Positions 1 to 11,640 of a DNA stretch of 64,000 nucleotides are shown here, in pieces. Numbering within the stretch: the stretch's first letter is position 1; each line of letters begins with the position of its first letter. The notes beneath the pieces are model-generated. The model worked only from the letters and a program-made list of their open reading frames with translations. It did not search any database and had not been told where the DNA came from. A program made the translations under genes and the position numbers. Source of the DNA: Larix kaempferi (Eukaryota; Streptophyta; Pinopsida; Pinales; Pinaceae); the NCBI GenBank assembly GCA_027924585.1, contig BSBM01000386.1, forward strand, positions 5,844,501-5,908,500, read 5' to 3'.

Positions 1-1337
1 TCTTTCACTATTCAAGCACTCATCAATCCCGTTGTACCATACTCTAGGTGTTTTTTTCAATCCATACAACACTTTATTTAACCTGTATACCTCGTCTTCA
101 TGTCCATCAATTTCATATCCGGGAGGTTGTCTCACATAAACCTCTTCTTCCATAAATCCATTAAAAATGCAGACTTAACATCCATTTGATTTACACTCCA
201 TTTATTATGAGAAACAATAGATAATACCATCCTCACTGTATCATGTATGGCTACAGGTGCAAAATTCTTATAATAGTCAACACCAATTTGTTAACTAAAC
301 CCCTGAGCTACAAGTCTCGCTTTGTACTTTTCAACTTCACAATCAACATTCAATTTTTTCTTGTAAATCCATTTAACACCAATACAATTTGTATTATCAG
401 GAAAATCTTTAAGATCCCAAGTATTATTTCTTTCAATAGCATCAATCTCCTCATCCATATATTTTACCCAAACATCTTCTTTAACAACCTCATCAAAATT
501 TACAGGATCACAAGCAATCAATGCAAAATTTGAAACTTGATCTACTTCTTCATTTTGTCATACAATTCTCTTAAACTTCTAGTATTCTGACTTCTAACTT
601 TTTTCTCAATGAAGCTAAATTTGGATTTGACTCATTAATTACCTCTAATCTTGTTGCGTGATGTCCACCAACACTTGATGGTTAACCATGCTCTTGAGTT
701 ATGGGTGTTTTATACTGTGATGGGATGACTACTAATGATTGTCTTGTAGGAGTTCTTGCTGCTGGTGTAGGCGTATTTGGAATCAATTGTTCACCTTGTA
801 CACCCTACTCATCTCCTTCATCTTCTACGTGAGGTGTAACAACATCCTCTACAACCAATCTATCTATGTTACCATCCCAAGCTTCCTCTTCCTTAAACAC
901 AACGTCTCTACTAACAACATATTTCTTGGTGCTAGGATTATAGAGTCTATATGCTTTAGAATCTTCACTGTATCCAACAAAGATACACTTCACTTCTGTC
1001 ATCCAACTTTATCCTTGTCTCTTCAAGTACATGTGCATAAGCCACAAACCCAAAAATCCTCAAATGAGATATGCTACTACTCTTACCACTCCATGCTTCT
1101 TGGGGAACTCAGTCCTTCACACTCTTATTTGGGCTTCTATTCGGAATGTACATTGAGGAAGTAATTGCGTCTCCCCAATATTCATCTGTAAGTTGTTTCT
1201 CCTTCAACATACTTCAAGCCATGTTCATAATGGTTCGAATCTTTCTTTTTGCCACTCCATTTTTCAGTGGTGTGTAGCGAGTAGTAAACTGTCTTTTGAT
1301 ACCATGATATTGAAAAAATTCCACAAAATCATTTGAC
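1..1337 (-). pseudogene. Copia integrase C-terminal part, linker and start of reverse transcriptase, decayed
   Basis: Continues the same element beyond the solo LTR. The segment about 1214-1337 gives the integrase core end (FFQYHGIKRQFTTRYTPLKN), with the glutamate region reading VAKRKIRT, so the usual catalytic Glu after VA is Lys. The segment 805-1002 is the post-integrase GYSEDSKAYRLYNP block. The segment 291-521 is the RT N-terminus (MDEEIDAIERNNTWDL and GVKWIYKKKLN). The RT YVDD motif lies past the left edge. Several stops separate these blocks. Confidence 0.8.
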
Positions 1338-1342
1338 ATATA

Positions 1343-2091
1343 TGTGAAAATCCTCACAGCAGATCTAAGAGTTGATGTATACCTCACAAGAAAGATTATG
1401 ATTAAGCAGGAAGATAGAAGAAGAGTGGTCAATGCAGTGTAAATAAGCAACAAAATAATAATACAGTAGAACTCGGATAGAAGCAAAATAACTTCACACA
1501 CACTAATTAATTAATCACAAATGGACAAATAAATAATACAATGCATGAGGATTTGAATGCCAAGGTGGCAATTCAAATTAGCCTTCATGCAGAGATCAAA
1601 AGATCACTGGTCTGTCATCAGAGCACAACTAGAAGTCTTCATCATCATCAGTGGAGTCATCAATGCACAAGTAACTGTCAATCACCAGTCAAACTGAGTA
1701 TAACTAAGTGTGATAGGTGTAAATGGCACAGGGAGGCACTAACTAAATGAAGGAGGCTAGTGGAGGGTGCACAAGGAGTTAACTGGAGTCAGAATGGGTA
1801 GTCTAGTCTCACTGGAGGTCTATCAAAGTGATACAGTTAGTTGAGAGTCAATCTATCCTTAAATCAAGGAAAGAACTGAAGTACAACTCAATGGTAGGTG
1901 AGAGAGGGCACATGAGATGCATGCAACTGCATGAAGGGTGCACTAAGCACTAGGAGGGCTAAAACTGATCAGTGAGAAGCTCTCGGGGCTAGCTAACTGA
2001 GGGCTAGGTGTTGGGACTGATGACTGGGATGCATGCATGCAAGAATGAAAATGCTGGTAGGACTAGGATGGAGTATAGGAATATCCTAACA
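1343..2091 (-). mobile_element. Solo LTR nested in family A integrase
   Basis: On the minus strand it starts TGTTAGGATATTCC and ends GGATTTTCACA, and it is flanked on both sides by TATAT (1338-1342 and 2092-2096), a 5-bp target duplication. Removing it restores the integrase sequence seen at 15500-15540 in the sister copy. Its start (TGTTAGGAT..CTCCATCC) and end (CTTTCT..TGTGAGGTATAC..TCAACTC) resemble the LTRs of the composite at 46918-62665, but the middle is different and it is ~90 bp longer, so it is a related, not identical, family. No internal region or primer site is present, as expected after LTR-LTR recombination. Confidence 0.85.
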
Positions 2092-2096
2092 ATATA

Positions 2097-3034
2097 CTCA
2101 CCTCTTGTGTTTGATCCCAAGGCTTTAATAAATATTCCACTCTCGTTTTCAACCATGGCTTTAAAACTCTTAAACACATCAAACTCTTGAGATTTCTATT
2201 TCAGCAAATGCACCCAAGTTTTTCGACTAAAATCATCAATGAAAGTCATAAAATAAACATTACCAGTCAAAGAAGGTGTTTGCATTGGTCCACACAAAAT
2301 CGTGTGTATTAGATCCAATGGTGATTTTGCTCTATACGAAATTCCTAAGACAATTTTTTCTCTGTGATGCTTTCCTAATATGAATCTCTCACACTAGCTT
2401 GCTGGCTGCTGAATATTGGGAAACCCTTTCACCATCTACTTCTTCTATAGAAAATCTAAGCCACCAAAATGTAAATGGCCATACCTCAAATGCCACAACC
2501 ATGATTGATTTGAACTCTTAGTTTAATAAGCATTCAAAGAGTTAGCCAAATCATTCCTCATAATAAGTGGAAACATTCTATTATGTTTCATCTCTACTTT
2601 GGCTATCAATTGCTTACTTGGATACTTTTCATAGATAGTACATACCTTGTTCTTAAAGAACACTCTGTACTTTTTCTCTAACAATTGTCCAACGCTCAAT
2701 AAGTTACACATTAAACGAGGAACATAATAAACATCATGATTTTTTCTTCTTTCACCATTATTGGCATATACAACAATCACACATTTACCATTAACTTTTA
2801 CCTTACTATAATTACCTAGCTTTACCCCAGACTGAATACTTATATCTAGACTTGAAAAAAAACTTTATTTCTAGTCACGTGGTTGTTGCAAGCACTATCC
2901 AAGAACCATACATCATTTGAAATTTCCTGGGTCACATTACAAGTAAAAAACATAGCTTTCTTTTCATTATCAAGATCCTCCATACTATGTGTAGACATCT
3001 TACTAGCATCTACTTGCTTCTTGCAACACTTCAT
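2097..3034 (-). pseudogene. Copia protease and integrase N-terminal part, decayed
   Basis: The protease region reads WFLDSACNNHVT near 2900, where active copia proteases have D-S/T-G at the catalytic aspartate; here the third position is Ala. It is followed by the conserved YYVPRLMCNLLSVGQLLEKKY block (2620-2740) and an integrase zinc-binding and core segment down to about 2110, much interrupted. The integrase core is split by the solo LTR that begins at 2091. Protease would process the polyprotein and integrase would insert the cDNA into the nuclear genome; neither can act here. Confidence 0.75.
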
Positions 3035-3925
3035 AGCAAAATGCCCAAATTTCTTGCAATAATAGCATTGGACTTTAGATCTATCATACCTTCGATTTCT
3101 TGGCTTCCATGTTTTGCTGCTACTCCCCCTTACACTAGGATTATTCTGCTAATACTTCTCCTCAAATTATGAATCATTTATTATGTCACTATAATCAATG
3201 GTTCGACCTCCACTTCCTCTACTACTAGACCTTCCTTTGCCTATGCTTCAAGTAACATGCAGCTAATATTTGAAAACATTCTCTAATGGAATCTCATCAT
3301 ACCTATTCATTCTTGATTCATGAGCAATCAAAGAACCAGTCAACTCATCAATGTGCATTTGACTAAGATCTTTGAACTCTTCTATAGGAACAACCACAGC
3401 TTCAAACTTCTTTGGAAAATATCTCAACAATTTCTGAATCACTCGTTGGTCTGAAAGGTCTTCACCATATTGTCTCAACTGATTCACAATGTTCATGACT
3501 TGAATCATGAAATTATCAACGGTCTCATTTTCCTTCATCTTCAGATTCTCAAAATCCCTTTTGAAGTTCTGCAACTTAACATTCCTCACCTTGGTCACAC
3601 CTTAATAATGGGTTTCTAGAGTGTCCCACGCTTTCTTTGAAGACTCAACACTTGATATGTTTGGAAATATGGATTCACTTTGGCCTTGTTGAATAAGGCC
3701 AAGATCTTTATTATCCTTCTTCATGTTTTCCCTCAACAGGACACGCTCAGCATTTGACAAGGCCAATTTTGCAGCTTGATCAACCAACTCTAGGTAGCTA
3801 ATCATAACAAACTCCCAAAGATCCTAAGCATGCAGAATGGTTCTAATTTTAATAAACCATGTATCATAATTTCTCTCAGTCAACACAGGAATTTGTGGTT
3901 GCACTACACTTATGTTTGTATCCAT
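3035..3925 (-). pseudogene. Copia gag (nucleocapsid/capsid), decayed
   Basis: Starts at ATG 3925 (MDTNISVVQP), 56 bases inside the primer site. Gag forms the cytoplasmic virus-like particle and binds element RNA. The capsid region reads from about 3805 to 3263 with the copia gag motifs SKKAWDTLETHY and LKMKENETVDNFM. A zinc knuckle of CCHC type, CYYCKKFGHFAMKC, lies near 3030-3070 and is intact. Breaks: a stop near codon 40, a stop at about 3600 between the two main open stretches, and frame changes before the zinc knuckle. The copy at 13675 shows the same order. It is a non-functional copy. Confidence 0.8.
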
Positions 3926-3980
3926 CACAAATCAAATTCCAAATCACTATAAACAAAAAGGATAGAAAGAGATCAACCAT

Positions 3981-3992
3981 GCTCTGATACCA
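3981..3992 (-). other. Primer binding site, tRNA-iMet type (family A copy 1)
   Basis: Minus-strand TGGTATCAGAGC lies one base inside the 5' LTR end. This is the standard complement of the 3' end of plant initiator tRNA-Met used by most plant copia elements. Confidence 0.9.
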
Positions 3993-3993
3993 C

Positions 3994-4719
3994 TGAAGGA
4001 AGGTAGGGGAATGTTTCTCTTAGTAAAAACAACACTTACCAATTAGTAAAATACCAAATAATTACCTACAGGATGAGTTTCAGTACCCTCTGCACAACCA
4101 ACAACAATCTGCAATGTAGAGGAATTGAGTAATAGTAGACTGCATCCTACAAGAAATAAGTAACAACAAGCAATTTCAACACTATTTTGGTGACCCCTGC
4201 ATTCATAAACTTAGGCAGTTACTTTTTTGCAGTGATAAAATTGGTTTAGCACTTCCACACTCAAAATACTAACTCAAAAAATTATCATGTATTGCAGCAA
4301 AATCACTTCAAATTAAACACGAGTTTACAAACTCTCAACCACGAACAGAGCATAAAAAAATACAGAGTAAAAACTATGTTTCTCAACTTCAACTAAAAAT
4401 TCATATTACTCATTATGTCTTAAAATCAAGGTTACATGAATATTTATACATCAAAAACATAGTTGATCATTTAATTTGAATTGTCCCTTCACTACAACTA
4501 AATCAAAGTTTAATTCTTCAACAGTAAATGCTCTTCCTCCTTGAACTTTGATAAGCTGAGAAAAACAGACTTGGTTGATGCCCCTTCAAAAATCAATGTA
4601 TTATGCTTCCCATTGACATTCAATAAACTAAAACAGGGCAGTGGATGCCATTTCAGAAACTTGATGGTTGAGTTAGTGTGGCGGTGGTGACTCGTCAAGA
4701 TTCCAATGGTCATTTAACA
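3994..4719 (-). repeat. 5' LTR of family A copy 1
   Basis: On the minus strand the sequence starts TGTTAAATG and ends CTTCCTTCA, immediately before the primer binding site. The 3' half aligns with the LTR at 12736-13607, including the shared stretch around TTTTTACTCTGTATTT and the TTTATGAATGCA segment. The first ~250 bases are more diverged, so the outer end is less certain than the inner end. Confidence 0.65.
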
Positions 4720-4724
4720 TGGAG

Positions 4725-7700
4725 ATGAAATAATTAACTTCCAAGTACATGTGCTCCCACCTTTCAGACTAGCAGATCCAAACCATATAGGCTAGTGTTT
4801 GTGTTTATTTACCTTTCCTTTGAGAATGAAACTCGAAAATTGATTTTCACTTCACTATTACCCTCTTTTGTCCTATATCGCTGAATGAATCTAATGTTAT
4901 CTTCACAAAAACTTGTGAAGTTATAGTTGAATGCATATAATGTTATCTTCATAAATGATGTGTTGTTGGTCTCAAATGACTATATTGAGTAATACTTTTG
5001 AAGTTTGGTATCTAACATCCCACTATAGTATATATTTATTTATCCTAGCAATAACATATTTGAAAAGTGGCTTAGCATGAAATCATTGATTACAGCAAAA
5101 AAGAGAATAATGAGAAAATGGAAGGGAGAAAAATCACTTGACATTTTTTGTAGTTAATCTCTCAAGACACGTGTCATATGAAAACGGGTGGTTAGGTATG
5201 TGGATTCTATCTAGGTACTTGATTGATATCATTGGTTGTCTAGCATGTTAAAACTCTAATTTGCTTCCTTTGACTCCGAAGAAAACAATGCCGAGGAAAT
5301 ATGATGTGAAATTGCCTCGTAACTCTAAAACAATTATGGAATTAGATGATGAAAAACTAGATATAGATGAAGAAGAAGACGTAGTGTCTACTTTCACTGG
5401 ATCTAAAGGACAAGATTGTGAAATAATAACTGAAGCTGGAAATGGAGAAATAAATAGTGGTGTATTGTTTAAAGAATTAGGACATAAAGAATCTCTTTTT
5501 GATGTTGTTATTAATGAACACATTCCTAAAAAGAGACACCATTGGATAACAAATCACAGAGTGCTATGCATACACATGATCAACATAGTATGGGACATTG
5601 TGCTGATGATTTCCATCTAGGTCCATTTCAACGAAGAGGTTTGATTCAATTTTGTTTCTCCTACAATTGAACTTCACTATGCACCACATAGTTAAATACA
5701 AGAGATATTTTTCCCTCCTAGTTTTGTATTCTAGGTATATATCTAGTTCATATTTTAATTGCACAAAATAAACCTATGTTATTGAACCAGTTTTCTTGTG
5801 TTGAAAAATGCAAGAACCATTTCTACAGTTGAAATTGAATAAACGGTCAACATTCTCCCCCAAAAATTGTTCTTGTCTTTTCACAAGTCAACATGGATTT
5901 CTCTTCACATGTTGTTAAACGAATATATGAAAGCATATTCAACGAGCATATAAAAGGAATTCCAAAAAGGTTGCTAAGAATTTCACAAGCATTTATTTTA
6001 TTTCTTTGGTGAAGTTCAATTGCCATTCTTCTCATTTTATTGGATGTATATTTCATCATGGTTTAGGATTTGTTATGTATGTAATTGTCTACATGCATGT
6101 GTCAAAGTTAGTATAGAAAAACCCATAGTATGATCAATCATCTAGTAACTGAACATTCGCCTGTTCTTCTTTTAGCGCCTATTTTTATGATTTACTCTTT
6201 CCTTAGGCCACTTTTTCTTAGTCGCTATCATTGTCACGGGGCATTGCAGACTTTCTCTTAAAACCAAATTCAATATAAAGAACTATCGAGGATATCAACC
6301 GTTTTTCCCCATTGTTGTCATATCCATTACTACATATATTTAGTATTTAGTATCTAATGGAATTGCATTCATCTGCTTCTTTTTCAGCTATGTTGTATTT
6401 GTTATTGGCTAGTCAAATGGATTCCATCATGTGGTTGTATGATCATCAATATTATGAATAATGATTATAAGTAAACTAAGCATAAGACAAAATAGTTTTA
6501 GCATGATTTTTTTCCAAGAAATAAATCTTTTTTTTTATTCGAGGTGAATGAAAAGTATATTTGTTAGGTGCTTGAAGCACTGTCCAAAAACGTGGGATTG
6601 GGACCAAAACAAAAACTATTTTCTAGCATCAACTTACTTATTTTGGGTTAGTTCTCTCTGCTCTTATCCATAACTCAACTTTTGGCTCCTTGGTTCTATA
6701 TTTCTACAATTCATCAAATCCTTTTTCTCCATTTTACAACCAAAAGACAAATTATTTTAGTTGTACATCCACCATATATGTAAGGATTAGGGGACCTCTT
6801 AGGGGTTGTGACAATGCATAATTGTATAAATAAAATTGACACAATAGGTTTTGCTTCCTTGGAGTGCAACTCAAGTAGAATTCACAAAATTCCTTTTGGT
6901 CCTACAACTCAAAAGGAAGATGAGAGGCCATTCTTTCCAGTCAAAATTTGAACCATTGTTCCCTAATATATAGGGTGTATACCCTAGTAGGTTGTCTACA
7001 TTATAGCATCTCATTTGCATACTCTACAACCTTTTAATTAAATATTTCTAATAAAATGATTTTATCATCCTTCTCATCCATCTCTTTATGTTGTTTCTAT
7101 AACTCCATTTTCAAACTCATCTTTTTAATTTGATCTATTTCATAGTATCCAAATGTTGTATCGAGAATATATTATGCTTTTTATTCAAATAGGATATTAT
7201 CGACTGATTATTATGCTCAATTGAAATGATTCCTTTGTCATTTGATTATGTCATTGCCTTCCACTTTGCATTCTCTACTTCTGATATCCAGAGACATTCA
7301 AGCAACTCCTCAATCTCCTTAATTATCACAACAACTGGATTATTATCTTTCTCAACACTTTAAACATCCACACATTGAGTGCTTCCTTCTTGATAAATAA
7401 ATAAATTATCTACAAACTAGGGCTTTTTAAGAATATTACTTGAAAATTTCTTCTACTATCAAGGAAGTAAATTTAATTCGTAGTGTCATGTTCCTTATTT
7501 CAACTTACCTAAAGAAATCTAAAGAGGAATTGTTGTTTCGAAGAATAAACTCCAATGGAGGAGTACATGACTTAGGTGAAGGTTGAAAACTATTTGTCTA
7601 AAGTAGGAATTGTTTTTTTTTAAGTTTTACCAAGATGTATGCCAAGGTCTTTATCTATATGTTGGCTTAGAAATTGCTATATTGGATCAATCACACTATT

Positions 7701-8760
7701 GCCTGAACTTCTTCGCGATGCCTTTGCAAAATCCCTAGCTACACTTGATCAATGTGATATTTTTCCCCTTCCATTAGTCATATATATACAAGCCACACTA
7801 AATTCCTTTAGCTTTCCATCAATTTGTAAGGAACACTTCATTTACCTAGACCTCCCTCCTGTTACCAAGATTAAATCCTCGACAATAAATATTGTTTTTT
7901 TTCCTAGTTTGGTTTAAACTAAACATGTATAATGCTCTTGAATGTAGTTGATGGTCATGGATCTCCTGTAACACTGGTTAGTGTTCTGATCCTGTATCGG
8001 TCTGTCATGATTATGGACTCAACTATTATATTGTGACTCCAAATTTGCTGAAGTTAAAAATCTATCTAGACTTTTTATGGCGTAAACCTTCCCTAGTCTG
8101 TGATGATTGAACTATATGCGCTTTATTTTGGCTAAATACCTGTCAATCTGTGTTCATAAAGAAAATATGTGAACGTTTTTACATACTTGTCTCCAATACA
8201 CCATCCCCCTTTCTGCAATGCTATTGAGAAGGGAATTGACATCCCCTCCAAGAATCACTTCTCCAACAAATTGTCCATGGCTATTTTCCAGTGTTGCACA
8301 TTCTCTTCTCATATGTGTGCCTCTTGCAAAGTCTGAGGATATAATTAATATTTTAGCTTTTAGGAGATTGATCATTTAATTTACATTCGCCAAGCTTATG
8401 ATAGTGGAATGCCTAATATTCTTTTAGAAATGCTTCAAAGTGAGGCCTTCCAAGACTTAAATGTAAGTTTTTTCTTTCCATCAATATTGTTCAAAGTTAT
8501 GGTATGTTGAATAGATGCTTGATTTCACATGAAAGAATAAGTGCTCTTTTTGTTGAAGTTATTTAAACTAAAATATTTTATGGCTAGTATTTCAATGTTA
8601 GTATGTAGAAATTTGTGTACTGATATCACTGATCTCAGGGAAGAAGTTTGTGTATTGATTCATTGATTCCAAATATTTTTTGTTCTATTGTAATATTTGG
8701 AAAAGTCATCATGTTAATGTCTTACATCATTAATGTATAATTATATAATATAATATATTT
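4725..8760. other. Non-coding stretch, no recognisable gene
   Basis: AT-rich DNA with no family I recognise. The longest notable reading frame is 5261-5620 (+, 119 codons), with an acidic run (ELDDEKLDIDEEEDVV) followed by a basic, His-containing stretch; it has no known domain to my eye and no visible gene context, so I do not call it a gene. Other frames here (5564-6059 minus, 7639-7917 plus, 8154-8375 minus) look like chance openings with biased composition. Confidence 0.5.
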
Positions 8761-8762
8761 AA

Positions 8763-8850
8763 GGGTGCTAGATGAATGGAATAGCACCTGCATTACAGGC
8801 ATGAAGTTGGTGGTTTGATTTCTCTGTGCCCTACCTACAAAAATCAATGA
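8763..8850 (+). mobile_element. Possible tRNA-derived SINE head
   Basis: A-box-like TAGATGAATGG (8769-8779) and B-box-like GGTTTGATTTC (8812-8822) are spaced as in a tRNA, with a possible anticodon arm CCTG/CAGG between them and GTGCCC after the B box. This is the layout of the tRNA-related head of a SINE. The acceptor stem does not pair well, so it is not a working tRNA gene. The 3' end of the SINE is not clear because a repeat region follows at once. Confidence 0.35.
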
Positions 8851-8855
8851 ATAAA

Positions 8856-9302
8856 AATGACTAAATATACTACCAGTTGATGACAATTAATAATTAAAAT
8901 GACTAAATATACTACTTGTTGATATAAATCAATGACTACAACTACCAAATAAACAACCAAATTACAACAATCAATGAATATGAAAACTACTAAATATACT
9001 TCCAATTGATGACAATCAATGATTAAAATTACTAAATATACTATTTGTTGATGACAATAAATCACTACAATTACTAAATAAATGGCTAGATAAAAACAAT
9101 AAATTACTAAGAAAATTACTAAATATACTACCAAGTTGATGAATTAGAACAACTAATAGATGTCTAAACTTTTTTAGTCATAAATTTAGTCGCATTATAA
9201 GTGACTGACAATAAACTACTAATAGTCACATGACCAAAATTAGTCGTTTAGATGCAATTTTTAGTAGTTTTTTTAGTCATACATTTATATTTTTCAACTA
9301 GT
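8856..9302. repeat. Degenerate internal repeats ending in a CACTA-like terminus
   Basis: The motif ACTAAATATACTA recurs near 8860, 8900, 8990, 9030 and 9120, with TTGATGACAAT(C/T)AA between copies. The block 9150-9302 carries several (A)TTAGTCG/TAGTCA sub-repeats in both orientations and ends TTTTTCAACTAGTG at 9302. CACTA transposons end in TAGTG and carry short sub-terminal repeats in both orientations, so this may be one end of such an element. No matching CACTA start or transposase was found. Confidence 0.35.
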
Positions 9303-10799
9303 GATGTAAGTCAGGTATCTTATGTACAATGATTACATTTCAAGGGGGGAGTTCCTTCATCTTATCCATGCCCAATACTTTTTCTGGCATCAAGATAGAT
9401 TCCTTCCATTGGGCATTTCCCCTTATCAAATAAGTGTTTCCATGGGTTTCATCCCTTTTCTCATCTTTTACTCAGAAGGACTCTATATTACAAATTCAAT
9501 AGCTCTTCTTGGATTAATTCCAATGTGTCATCTTATATATACTAACTTCTCCAGTACATGAAGTTATGGGTTGGCACTATTCTCTGAGAAACCCGATGAG
9601 AATGGAGGACAACCAACATGGAAAATGTTCATGCCTCATACACCACAGATTTCAAAGGTTGTGAGTGAATGTACAATGAATTGAGAGGACCAAAACGGAG
9701 GCTACATATCATGGTGGAGATAAAAATGGATTACTTCAAGAAGTAAAATACACGCCGAGAGTTTCTACAGTAGGATGAATTCCTCCTCAAATAACATCTA
9801 GATTGACATATATGGAATTGTGCATCCATATGCCCAAAGTATCGATCCACCTCCAACAAAAACCCAAGTAACAAAGTTAGGATAGAAAAAAGAGAGAGGT
9901 ATATCAATGAAAACCCTAACCAGAAAATAAGTGAGTTAACCATGGAGCTAGGCATATTGAGTTTTAGAGATCACCGACATATAAAAAAAAACTGAGATGG
10001 GAGAATGATCGGAAGGGAGGGTTTACAACTTGTGGGAACCCTCCATCCCATTCACATTGCTAGACATAATAATCATTGGGTGTACATTCCTTTCTCTAAG
10101 GACCTTGCTAATAGTCTTATGCTTACCTTCTCTTATTTATTGGTTTGCCTTGGATTTAGCAAGAGTTAATAAGTATGTTTATTCCAACAAAGATAGGGAC
10201 ATATTTATCCAAAGGTACCTTCCCATGCACCCCAATCTCTACACACTCCTCCTTTAAATTCTTTTTGGATTTTAGTTTGTAATTTGATTTTTAAGGGGGT
10301 CACTAAAGGAATTTTTTTGGGCTTTGAAGGACTTTTTTTAAGCTTTTGTATGAATAAGGTACCTTTTTTTAGGTTTGAATTCAACTTAAACCTTCAATCA
10401 TCATTTATGTAGTTCTAGCATGATCAACCCATTGAAATGTAAATAAATGATACCCAAAGGCTCCATCGTTTCCCTACTAGCAAAGGTTAGCCTCGAAAGA
10501 TCCCCTCCCTGATTAATTCTAGGGATTTTTAAAGGAAGCAAAGATCCATCCCTTGTATATTTATCCACGTTTGAGAGATCCTTAGTTTCAATATAAACTA
10601 GAAAAGAATCACCTCCTTATTCAAAGAGCACAAAGGATAATTTTGAAACATACCTTCAAAAAATGGCAACCAATTGGGCTTATGAGTCTTTTAAACTTCT
10701 GGTTGACAATGATTAATCAATTTATCGTGTACAAATCCTCAACATTTTGAGTCTATCTTTGTTGAATTAGCCTCAACAACACCCTTAGGGAATTTTTTT
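9303..10799. other. Non-coding stretch, no recognisable gene
   Basis: Only short, biased frames (9322-9561 plus, 9731-9955 minus, 10030-10257 plus), none matching a family I know. The right-hand part, from about 10300, may be the decayed tail of the LINE ORF1 that follows on the minus strand, because it lies directly downstream of the zinc-knuckle remnant in that orientation. Confidence 0.45.
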
Positions 10800-11640
10800 A
10801 AAATCACCTCTTCTTTTTAATCGACACGTTTTTCCTAAACCCCTCACCTACTCCAATGGGGGGGCACTCAACCAACACATGACCAACCTTGTGAAATATA
10901 ATAACAAAATAGAAGAGAAACATCTAGTAATCAATCTTTTGTTTAAAATTACACAAACCTCATTATATTTCCATCTCCTTCAATAAGCCCTCTCTAAGAT
11001 CCAAGTCAACTAGAACTTTTGCAATTCTTCTATCCACTTGTTTGAGCCACCATTCCCTAAGAGAAACAAAGTGACCAATGATGTTTCCCACTTTCTTCAT
11101 TATATCTTCATTTCATAGCATGAAAGGAAGGCTTGGTAGAGGAACCTATTTCTTTTGAATATACTTGATTTCCTTCCTAAGGTGAAAACTTGGTGTCTGA
11201 GGTTTTAGACCTACACATGACCTCCCACAACCATTCTTTATCGAAAACTATGTCCACATCCTCAAATTTCTGCATAACATAGTACAACCATATGTGCAAC
11301 AAAAGGTGACAATTGGAAATATAGGCTAGAACCAAAATCCAATTCTTTGTAAGACAACATTTGAGGGTTTTTCCTGTCACTATCTTACCCATAAATTTTC
11401 CAACAATCCTAAGGCCATCCCTTCAATGTTCAAATCGTGACCAACAATCTTCTTTACCTACTCTCGTCGAGATTTAATGCATTTTTGGGTGTGATCCTAG
11501 ATGCTACTATTTACCTTGACCTCGCCTTCCAAGGTAAAAACCCTAGGCACCAACGCAACTTCGCCACCCTTCCCTTATTTGTCATAACTTGGTCTGGAAA
11601 TTTTTTTGTCTTCACACGAACTAATACCCAATATGAATTA
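10800..11640 (-). pseudogene. Decayed non-LTR retrotransposon (LINE) ORF1, DUF4283-type with zinc-knuckle remnant
   Basis: Read on the minus strand with frame changes, the order of motifs follows plant LINE ORF1 proteins: DLNIEGMAL and RIVGKFMGKIV near 11380-11440, FDKEWLWEVM near 11230-11260, the basic-acidic KVLVDLDLREGLLKEMEI near 10960-11020, then QKIDY, HKVGHVLVECP near 10860-10920. In intact proteins the last block is a CX2CX4HX4C knuckle; here the first two Cys are gone. At least three frameshifts and stops are present. ORF1 would bind element RNA; this copy cannot. No endonuclease or RT (ORF2) part was identified. The family call rests on remembered motif order, so it is moderate. Confidence 0.45.

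Larger units (their letters stand above)
1..4719 (-). mobile_element. Ty1/copia LTR retrotransposon, family A copy 1 (truncated by window edge)
   Basis: Read on the minus strand this is LTR, primer site, gag, zinc knuckle, protease, integrase and the start of reverse transcriptase, the copia order. It runs off the left edge before the YVDD motif, so the rest of RT, RNase H and the 3' LTR are outside the window. It is the same family as the element at 12736-19164: gag, integrase and LTR align base for base over long stretches. Frameshifts and stops interrupt the reading frame, and a solo LTR of another family sits in the integrase. The outer LTR boundary at 4719 is inferred from the TG start and cannot be confirmed by a target duplication, because the other end is missing. 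Confidence 0.85.

Noticed and set aside
8763-8850. A functional tRNA gene
   Set aside because: Boxes are present but the acceptor stem does not pair; a SINE head is more likely.
9322-10257. Short plus-strand frames of 75-79 codons
   Set aside because: No recognisable motif, biased hydrophobic composition, no gene context.
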